From Paratinospora sagittata (lineage: Eukaryota; Streptophyta; Magnoliopsida; Ranunculales; Menispermaceae), in the NCBI GenBank assembly GCA_035771175.1, contig CM069594.1, positions 15,595,670-15,659,669 of the forward strand: 64,000 bases of DNA, in the 5' to 3' direction. The position numbers and the translations under genes are program-made. The notes under the pieces are model-generated. The model was not told the origin of the DNA and did not search any database. It saw nothing but the letters and a program-made list of their open reading frames with translations. Shown piece by piece: positions 1-7,739 of this stretch (its first letter is position 1; every line of letters begins with the position of its first letter).

Positions 1-2049
1 TTTTTGTTGGAAATACAAATGAGACTCTATCATTTTTTTTTTTTGAAAGCCTAGAGATTACATGAAACTGCTCCATTTACTGGAAGAAAGAAAGTGATTG
101 TTCTTCTTTTCCTTCTATAATGAATTATTGAACTTACTTATGATTAAAATTAAATCACTTTTACATCAAGAATGTAATGGTTACAGCGTTGAAACTTGGG
201 GCAGATTTTTCCTCAGTTGCCAATCAAAGGCATGACTTTTCTATGATTATATCAATTTTATTCTTGAATTAGTAAAAAGAATTGATTGATTTATTTTTGT
301 ATTCTATGTTTTGGCATGATAAAATAAATCAATGGAATTGATTTGGATATGAGGATATATCTTATAGGTTGGATGTTCATTAGGCATATATTTTACAGGT
401 TTCAAAATCCTTTTTGCTGAAAATACAAAGGAGACTATCATTTTTTTTTTGTTGAAAGCCTATAGATTACATGAAACTGCTCCATTTACTGGAAGAAAGA
501 AAGTGATTGTTCTTCTTTTCCTTATATAATGAATTATTGAACTTACTTACGATTAAAATTAAATCACTTTTACGTCAAGAATGTAATGGTTACGGTGTTG
601 AAACTTGGGGCAGATTTTTGCTCAGTTGCCAATCAAAGGCATGACTTTTCTATGATTATATCAATTTTATGCTTGAATTAGTAAAAACAATTGATTGATT
701 TGTTTTTGTATTCTATGTTTTGGCCTGATAAAATAAATCAATGGAATTGATTTGGATCTGAGGATATATCTTATAGGTTGAATGTTCATTAGGCATATAT
801 TTTACAGGTTTTCAAAACCCTTTTTGCTGAAAATACAAAGGAGACTATCATTTTTTTTTGTTGAAAGCCTGGAGATTACATGAAACTGCTCCATTTACTG
901 GAAGAACTAACTTACTTATGATTAAAATTAAATCACTTTTACATCAAGAATGTAATGGTTACGGTGTTGAAACTTGGGGTAGATTTTTGCTCAGTTGTCA
1001 TTCAAAGGCATGACTTTTCCATAATTATATTAATTTTACGCTTGAATTAGTAAAAACAATTGATTGATTTGTTTTTTTGAATTCTATGTTTTGGCATAAT
1101 AAAATAAATCAATGGAATTGATTTGGATATGAGGATATATCTTATAGGTTGGATGTTCATTAGGCATATGTTTTACAGGTTTCAAAATCCTTTTTATTGG
1201 AAATACAAATGAGACTCTATCATTTTTTTTTTGAAAGCCTAGAGATTACATGAAACTACTCCATTTACTGGAAGAAAGAAAGTGATTGTTCTTCTTTTCC
1301 TTATGTAATGAATTATTGAACTTACTTATGATTAAAATTAAATCACTTTTACATCAAGAATGTAATGGTTATGGTGTTAAAACTTGGGGAAGATTTTTGC
1401 CCAGTTGCCAATCAAAGGATTGACTTTTTTATGATTAAATTAATTTTATGCTTGAATTAGTAAAAAGAATTGATTAATTTGTTTTTGTGTTCTATATTTT
1501 GGCATGATCAAATAAATCAATGGGATTGCTTTGGATATGAGGATATATCTTATAGGTTGGATGTTCATTAGGCATATATTTTACAGGTTTCAAAATCCTT
1601 TTTGTTGGAAATACAAATGAGACTCTATCATTTTTTTTTTTTGAAAGCCTAGAGATTACATGAAACTGCTCCATTTACTGGAAGAAAGAAAGTGATTGTT
1701 CTTCTTTTCCTTATATAATGAATTATTGAACTTACTTACGATTAAAATTAAATCACTTTTACATCAAGAATGTAATGGTTACGGTGTTGAAACTTGGGGC
1801 AGATTTTTGTTCAGTTGCCAATCAAAGGCATGACTTTTCTATGATTATATCAATTTTATGCTTGAATTAGTAAAAACAATTGATTGATTTGTTTTTGTAT
1901 TCTATGTTTTGGCCTGATAAAATAAATCAATGGAATTGATTTGGATCTGAGGATATATCTTATAGGTTGAATGTTCATTAGGCATATATTTTACAGGTTT
2001 TCAAAACCCTTTTTGCTGAAAATACAAAGGAGACTATCATTTTTTTTTG
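1..2049. repeat. Satellite array, left segment (about 410-bp monomers)
   Basis: Five tandem monomers of an AT-rich satellite. The landmark ATTCTATGTT recurs at 301, 710, 1081 and about 1489, giving periods of 409, 371 and 408. The 371 step is a short monomer whose deletion junction lies at 901. Each monomer carries a T-run of about 9-12 followed by a conserved GAAAGCCT-type block. Positions 1-900 closely resemble 13,560-14,460 and 909-1600 resemble 12,057-12,760, so this is the same array as the right side. The segment stops abruptly in the T-run at about 2049, where the retroelement begins. Confidence 0.97.
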
Positions 2050-2690
2050 ATCTGTGGGCCCCATAACCTGCACCCAGTCCACCCTAATTTCCTGTGAAAG
2101 ATTTGATAATATTGGAGTGAGCTTAACGCGCTCAGTGGGTAAATAGTGCATGAGTATAACAATTAATAAAGCCTACTTCAATATCAAATATCTTAAATTA
2201 CACATGTGAGCATCATAATCAATCAATATGAATGTATGCATGACACCGTCACGTATTAATGGTTTGATGAGCGTACATCGCCTGAATTCATGTACAGGAA
2301 CGATGCTCTGAATTCACGTACTGATGTCCCTCCCCGGGTGTAGCCGGGTTCTCATGTACGTCCTTCTCCAGAGAAATATAATGAATAGTGAGCAATGCTT
2401 CTAACTATTCTATGAGTCATAAACCATATACGTCCTTAGGTGGTGATATGTATGATGCCAATGCATGAACTGGTCTAGTTTACTGGTCTGGTCTTTCTTG
2501 ACATTTAGACTGACTTTGGCAACGTCTTGTGAACCTTATCAGGGTCGGTATCACGACGTGCAAAGTTATAACATTTAGGTCATAACATTTTTGACATAAT
2601 GCAGTATAAATGAATAGTAGACATAATAATAATTGAATGTAAACTTTAATAAAAGTTATAAAACACGCAAACCTATGTTTCGTTCCCCAC

Positions 2691-2780
2691 CTTCAGATCT
2701 GGTGCTTTTCTCCGGACGGAACTTCGTTGCACCGCTTTCAGATCTGGCGCTCTCCTCCGGACAGAAATTTGTTGCACCGC
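2691..2780. repeat. 45-bp imperfect tandem pair inside the LTR
   Basis: Two adjacent 45-bp copies, both containing TTCAGATCTGG, CTCCGGAC and GTTGCACCGC, differ at several positions. The same pair lies in the other LTR at 11578-11667. In element sense it is downstream of the TATA box, in the transcribed leader. Confidence 0.85.
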
Positions 2781-2882
2781 ACCGGGAGTCTCAAAGACTA
2801 AAAACTTAGAATGCGTAGAAAGGAGAAGAAAAATCACAAGAGAAGGTGATTTGGTGTGAGAAATGAGAAATGAGGAGGTTTC

Positions 2883-2889
2883 TTATATA
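2883..2889 (-). promoter_or_regulatory. LTR TATA box (3' LTR copy)
   Basis: TATATAA on the minus strand, within CTCTATATAAG, followed by a pyrimidine-rich leader with repeated CTCATTTCTCA-like sequence. It is immediately downstream (element sense) of the 20-bp minisatellite, the usual place for a U3 core promoter. Confidence 0.7.
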
Positions 2890-2900
2890 GAGATTTTGTG

Positions 2901-3141
2901 CGCCTGAACGTTCTGGCAGGCGCCTGAACGTTCTGGCAGGCGCCTGAACGTTCTGGCAGGCGCCTGAACGTTCTGGCATGGCGCCTGAACGTTCTGGCAG
3001 GCGCCTGAACGTTCTGGCATGCGCCTGAACGTTCTGGCATGGCGCCTGAACGTTCTGGCAGGAGCCTGAACGTTCTGGCATGCCGCCTGAACGTTCTGGC
3101 AGGCGCCTGAACGTTCTGGCAGGCGCCTGAACGTTCGGGCG
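2901..3141. repeat. 20-bp LTR minisatellite, 12 units
   Basis: Twelve units of about 20-21 bp with consensus CGCCTGAACGTTCTGGCAGG; variants end in GGCATGG, GGCATG or GGCATGC, and the last unit reads GTTCGGGCG. Each unit contains the 8-bp palindrome GAACGTTC. Long open frames here (repeating PERSGACQNVQ-like peptides in several frames) are artefacts of the repeat. The tract sits directly upstream of the TATA box in element sense. Confidence 0.95.
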
Positions 3142-3227
3142 TTGCCCAAATAGTAAAAATTTCAAATAGTAAATTTTATTTTATTTTATTTTATTTTTTT
3201 TTTTTTTGTGAAATACAGGGTATTACA

Positions 3228-3240
3228 CTCTACCCCCCTT
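3228..3240 (-). promoter_or_regulatory. Polypurine tract
   Basis: Minus strand reads AAGGGGGGTAGAG immediately before the LTR start TGTAATACCC. A purine run directly 5' of the 3' LTR is the second-strand primer of LTR retroelements, and it fixes both the LTR boundary and the orientation. Confidence 0.88.
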
Positions 3241-3462
3241 AAAGGGATTTCGCCCTCGAAATCAAGTCAAGTAGTGATGGGGGTTGGCGGTTTGAGAAGT
3301 AGCCGCAGGCTGTGAATGAGGCCACTGCATGTGTGTAATACTCTATCCATTGATATTATTGTCAGACATCTGGTAGTTCTTGAAGTGAAACAATGTATTA
3401 AGATAGGTGTAAACAATGTTTCATCCTGATATTGATAAAAGAAAATAATACAACGTATCACG
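3241..3462. other. Region between polypurine tract and end of pol
   Basis: About 220 bp of retroelement 3' untranslated sequence. It lies between the pol stop codon and the polypurine tract. I see no motif or credible coding frame in it. Confidence 0.6.
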
Positions 3463-4041
3463 TCAGCAGTTGGTGCTAGAAAACAATTCAGGGTATTTTT
3501 GTTTAATTGTTGATTCTAGTTCCCATGTTGCTTCCTCTACGCCGTGGTGATCCCAGAGCACTTTCACAAGTGGTATGCTACGGCGTCGTAGTTCTTGAGT
3601 TTTTGTATCTAAAATCTGGATTGCTTTCTCCTGGTACGTATTTCCTTCCTCAACCCGAACCTCGACTAAAGGGATGATATGCGAAGGATCAGGACGATAC
3701 TTGCGAAGCATAGATACGTGAAAAACGTCATGAACCTTAGGCATGGATGATGGAAGGGACAGACGATAAGCAAGTTTGCCAATACGTTCAATGATCGGAA
3801 ATGGACCGATATATCGCGGGGAGAGCTTGCCTTTGATCCCAAAGCGTTTGACTCCTCTTGTGGGCTGGACTTTCAGAAAAACAAAGTCCCCCTTATCAAA
3901 TTCGAGAGGTTGTCGCCGCTTGTCAGCATAGCTCTTCTGTCGACTTTGTGCAACACGAAGCCGTTCCTTTACGAGTGTGATCTTTTCAGAAGTCTCTTGT
4001 ACTAGTTCAGGGCCTAACTGCGGTCGATCTGCCATATCTAA
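3463..4041 (-). pseudogene. Retroelement pol C-terminus: GPY/F module and chromodomain
   Basis: This 190-residue frame (ATG at 4035, stop at 3463) is the C-terminal end of the integrase polyprotein, not a separate gene; it is in the same frame as the upstream pol and separated from it only by the TAG at 4042-4044. The integrase C-terminal GPY/F module has GPF at residues 77-79, followed by a conserved VHDVFHVSMLRKY block at 101-113. Residues about 133-185 form a chromodomain with Trp161, Trp171 and Tyr181 in the VLWDHHGVEEATW and KYPELF stretches. In chromoviruses this domain helps direct integration towards particular chromatin. The intact chromodomain on a satellite-embedded copy fits a heterochromatin-targeted clade, but that is inference. 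Confidence 0.9.
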
Positions 4042-6204
4042 CTAGCATATCGGAGATCTGCAAGGCCGACCATAGAGAGCCTCATATGGTGCCATGCCGA
4101 TACTAGTTTGGTAGCTGTTGTTGTATGCAAACTCGGCTAGATGCAAATACTTTGCCCATCCGTCATGAAAGTCCAAAATGCAGCATCGCAACATGTCTTC
4201 TAAGATTTGGATAAGCCGCTCTGACTGCCCATCAGTCTGAGGGTGGAAGGCTGTGCTCATAGTGATCTTAGAACCCATTCTATGTTGGAAACTTTGCCAA
4301 AAGTTGGATGTGAATCGAGGGTCTCGATCAGAGACGATCGTGAGTGGTATTCCATGGAGGCGTACGATCTCTCTTTCATAGAGTTTGGCAAGTTTGGCGG
4401 GGTTATCCGTGAACTTTATTGGCAAGAAGTGTGCCGACTTTGTAAGTCGGTCAATGATAACCCAGATAGCATCTTGTCCTTTATTATTTCGAGGTAAGGC
4501 TGTAACAAAATCCATTGCGATGTTTTCCCATTTCCATTCTCCAATAGATAACGGTTGGAGAAGGCCAGAGGGAAGTCTTCGTTCTGCCTTAACTTGCTGG
4601 CAAACAAGACATCGAGCAACGAAGTCTGCAATGGCCGTCTTCATTCCAGAAAACCAGAATTGTCGCTTGACATCCTGGTACATCTTGTCACCCCCAGGAT
4701 GCATAGCGTATCTCGAACAGTGCATCTCAGTAAGCACGTCATTCCGAACCTCGGGATCGTTCGGAAGACAAAGACGTTTTTTATAGAAAACGGCTCCGTC
4801 GTCAGAGACTGACCAATGAGGAAGGTCTTGCCCGCTGAGTAGAAGTTCTCGTTTCTCCATTAACATAGGGTCATTGGCTTGAGTAGCTGAAATCTTGCGA
4901 ACAAGGTCAGAGGTAGCTGATAATTGAGAGAGTCGTGGTCTTGGTCCCTCTATGTTCAGTTGTAGGTTAAAGTTCTCCAACTCTGTAGCCAACTTTCCCA
5001 TTTCATAGTTAAGAGTGCAAGCAACATAAGATTTTCTACTCAGGGCATCAGCCACAACATTGGCTTTTCCGGGATGGTACTGGAGTTGAAAGTCATAATC
5101 TTTCAAGAATTCCAACCATCGTCGTTGGCGGAGGTTAAGGTCTCGCTGAGTGTATATGTACTTAAGACTCTTGTGATCCGAGAAGACCTCAAAGCGTTCA
5201 CCGTATAGGTAATGACGCCATAACTTTAGTGCAAATACGACAGCGGCAAGTTCCAAGTCATGCGTTGGGTAATTACCCTCATGAATCTTCAGTTGTCTGG
5301 ACGCATATGCAACCACTTGGCCTTCGTGCATTAGCACGACACCTAAGCCTTGGAGAGAGGCGTCGGTGTATAATGAAAATCCAATTGCATTTCTTGGAGT
5401 GATAAGTACAGGTGCTGTCGTGAGGCGTTTTTTCAATTCCGGAAATGATGCTTCACAGGCGGAATTCCAGATAAAGCGCACGTCTTTTCGAGTGAGTTTG
5501 GTCATAGGTTCAGCAATCTTGGAGAAATCCTTGATGAAGCGTCTGTAATAGCCAGCCAAACCAAGAAAACTCCTAATCTGAGTAACAGTGGTAGGCTGCT
5601 TCCAGTTTAAGACTGCTTCAACCTTAGAAGGATCGACCTCAATGCCATTCCCTGAAACCACATGGCCGAGGAATTGAACTCTCTGCGCCCAAAATTCGCA
5701 CTTACTCAACTTTGCATACAGTTGGTGTCTTTGTAAGGTCTGGAGGACGATCTTCAAATGTACTTTATGGTCTTCCTGGGTTGAGGAATATATCAAGATG
5801 TCGTCGACGAAAACCACCACGAACCGGTCTAAGTATAACCTGAATATGCGATTCATCAAATCCATGAATGCAGCAGGTGCATTTGTTAGGCCGAAGGGCA
5901 TAACTAAGAATTCGTAATGACCGTACCGAGTTCTGAAGGCCGTCTTGGTAATGTCTGACTCCCGGATTCGGAGTTGGTGATAACTGGACCGTAAATCAAT
6001 CTTAGAGAAGCATTTGGCTTCTCGAAGTTGGTCGAATAAGTCATCGATCCTGGGCAACGGATATCTGGTCTTGATGGTGACGTTATTCAACTTACGATAA
6101 TGGATGCAAAGTCGTAACGAACCATCCTTTTTGCGAACAAACAGAACTGGAGCGCCCCAGGGTGATGAACTCTTTCGGATGAAGCCATTACGCTCTAATT
6201 TCGT
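4042..6204 (-). pseudogene. Retroelement pol: reverse transcriptase (N-truncated), RNase H, integrase
   Basis: The frame is open from the TAG at 4042-4044 back beyond 6204; a TTG at 6088-6090 is not a real start, because RT motifs continue upstream ([27 protein letters not shown]). Numbering from that TTG: the RT active site FVDD is at 94-97. RNase H acidic residues are D243 (TDAS), E280 (HDLELA), D305 (FSDH) and D348 (VADALS). The integrase zinc finger uses H457, H464, C494 and C497. The integrase catalytic triad is D527, D588 and E624, with the D,D(35)E spacing. All listed catalytic residues are present, so these domains are recently decayed. What breaks the gene is loss of everything upstream (gag, protease, RT start) and one TAG just after the IC residues near the end of the integrase core. 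Confidence 0.95.
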
Positions 6205-6320
6205 AAGTTGTTTTGAACAGTGGCCTTCATAGCCTCAATAAATCCAGCGAAGAAGGTTTCAAAGCTTGAAGACATGGCAAAGGGTGCGGGTGGGGGTGGG
6301 ATTGCCTGCCCAGAGGTAGT
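6195..6320 (-). pseudogene. gag-like N-terminal remnant joined to RT
   Basis: From 6320 the minus strand reads a Pro/Ala-rich stretch (AIPPPPAPFA), then from ATG at 6275 26 codons containing [20 protein letters not shown], ending at TAG 6195-6197. Composition and position fit the N-terminal part of a Tekay-type gag, but the identification is weak. The frame is abruptly replaced by RT sequence at about 6205, consistent with an internal deletion joining early gag to RT and removing capsid, zinc knuckle and protease. Confidence 0.45.
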
Positions 6321-7007
6321 GCAATATTAAAGTCACCTATTTTTCTAAGTATAGTGTAAGGTTTTTGTTGAGGAATCAAAGAATCTTATATAACTCGTAT
6401 GTTTGGCCAGGGTGTAAAAAACAAGGTTAGAACGTTTATATAATAAGTACAAATCTTTGCAAGTATTTAAAAATGATTTTGTTGTGGTCTTTGTGAACAT
6501 ACATATATGTTTTATTGAAAAGCCATACGAGTCATAAGAAATCTAAGATTTGCCTCGGTAAATATCCTGAGCGAACGTTCTATCGCAATCTTATGCATTC
6601 ATACGCTTACTCTGAGTCTGTTCAATTATTATCCAAGTTCATATGTCCCATACCACATGAATTCAGTAATAAGGGTGGAAACCAAGTTAAGTTGTATGAA
6701 CACGGTCTCTAAAAACATTGGCTGAATAGAAGTTCACTAATAGTATCGTCCAAATTTACTCGTCCCATACCGTGTAAACTTAGTGATAATATTAGTAATG
6801 CAACTTTCTCCAAATGTTTCTTTTCACACAAGGTCATGGGTTTTCTTACTTCCACATTTTATTTAGTATCCTCCAATTTTGTTGTGTCCCATACCACGCC
6901 AAAGTTAGTGATACAAAAGAAAGAATGGTTGTAAGTCGGCCCACCAAAGATAGTCTTAAACAAAACATTTCATTCATATATAATAGAAAAATTTCCATTA
7001 CCAGTAA
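6321..7007. other. AT-rich interior without recognised genes; degenerate 120-bp repeats
   Basis: No coding frame here is convincing. Three copies of a degenerate unit can be aligned on GTCCCATACC at 6645, 6762 and 6885 (spacings 117 and 123), each preceded by a TATC-C-TCCAA-like string and followed by TTAGTGATA or TCAGTAATA. This is an old tandem triplication. I cannot assign the rest to the retroelement or to the captured segment. Confidence 0.55.
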
Positions 7008-7376
7008 TCAATTTTGACGTTCTTGCCTACTACCATTCCTTCGAGATCTACTGGTATGTACAGAATGACTACTAACGGAAGGTTGAGAGTGTGCACGCTC
7101 TGGGTCGGAGTTTTGGAACCGGGTTAAGATATGATTGTGGCTCTCTCTCAGTGTAGCAATATTGGATGCCATTTCATCTAACCGCAGAAGTTGGAAATCT
7201 TTGGTATGAAGTGTTGCCTTGAGTTGGCACGTTCCAAGTTGGTAGATTTGCTTGCGTACCCTGTCTATCATGACTTTGTAGTGTGGCATATAATTCTGCG
7301 TTAGTAAGTGGTCGATCGGTTGGATTACCGGCTGGGTCTGATGTAGGATGTGGATTGGAATCATTATTAGGGTTTT
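7008..7376 (-). other. Unrecognised coding-like segment, frameshifted
   Basis: A 118-codon frame runs from 7364 to 7008 on the minus strand. Its C-terminal half (LDEMASNIATLRESHNHIL, then a Ser/Arg-rich tail) looks protein-like. A second frame, open from about 7376 to TGA at 7175-7177, reads an Asn/Pro-rich start with PAGNPTDRPLTNAELYATL and looks better than the first frame over that stretch. Together they suggest one gene with a frameshift near 7180, possibly a retroelement gag leader, but I recognise no family and the second frame has no start codon. Confidence 0.3.
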
Positions 7377-7407
7377 AGGGTTTAGGGTGAGGATTTAGGG
7401 TTTAGGG
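7374..7407. repeat. Telomere-like TTTAGGG motifs (telo-box cluster)
   Basis: Four TTTAGGG units at 7374-7380, 7381-7387, 7394-7400 and 7401-7407, with 6 bp between the second and third. On the minus strand this reads AAACCCTAAA, the plant telo-box, common just upstream of plant open frames. It is too short for an interstitial telomere. Confidence 0.75.
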
Positions 7408-7439
7408 TTTTCGGTTTTCGGTTTTCACTTGCTGACTGT

Positions 7440-7640
7440 TGGCATCCCTATTACTATTCATCTGCACACTTGCAGCCACACTTGCTGACTTTTACAACAC
7501 GCTTTCCTGTTCATTCTCACGGGTGTCGGCTATTCATTAAGACGCTCTCCTGTTCATTAGCACGCCCCCTATTCATCTGCACGGTTTGTTGGGCATCTGC
7601 ACGCGTGTTGGTTCAGCCGGACGCTTGTTGGTGCTGTTGA
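7440..7640. repeat. Degenerate short repeats upstream of the RKD-like gene
   Basis: Recurring CTGTTCATT or CTATTCAT followed by a CACG or GACG core (for example near 7509, 7530, 7550 and 7570, then GCATCTGCACGCG and CCGGACGC) forms a loose tandem array of about 20-35 bp units. It occupies the 5' flank of the gene; I see no clear TATA box there. Confidence 0.4.
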
Positions 7641-7739
7641 GTGAGTTCTACTACTGCTAGTAGTATGTATTTTTTTTATTTTGTTGTTTGGGGTAGTGGA
7701 GTTGGTGATTGTGTTTCGTGGAGAAAGAAGAGAAGAAAT

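Larger units (their letters stand above)
2053..3227 (-). repeat. 3' LTR, truncated at its distal end
   Basis: Matches 10940-12056 of the intact right LTR. It ends inward with GGGTATTACA next to the polypurine tract, i.e. TGTAATACCC in element sense. It lacks the 214 bp equivalent to 10727-10939, including the terminal TGTCACACCCC block. At its left edge three unexplained bases (2050-2052) separate it from satellite DNA. It holds a 45-bp imperfect tandem pair (2691-2735 and 2736-2780), a TATA box, a 12-unit 20-bp minisatellite and a T-rich tract at about 3170-3207. Confidence 0.95.

Noticed and set aside
340..400. RNA polymerase III B-box-like GGTTGGATGTTC in each monomer
   Set aside because: It differs from the GGTTCGANNC consensus at key positions and no A box lies at suitable distance; chance similarity.
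2806..3165. Open frames with repeated PERSGACQNVQAPARTFRR-like peptides in both LTRs
   Set aside because: They are translations of the 20-bp minisatellite, open in several frames at once, and copy number differs between LTRs. This is promoter DNA.
4243..5548. Plus-strand open frames of 60-133 codons opposite pol
   Set aside because: Antisense shadows of the well-supported RT-integrase frame; no motif.
6515..7017. Two plus-strand open frames of about 65 codons
   Set aside because: They lie across the degenerate 120-bp repeat, have biased AT-rich composition and no recognisable domain.
7374..7407. Interstitial telomere or chromosome-end relic
   Set aside because: Only four TTTAGGG units with an interruption; better explained as a telo-box cluster.
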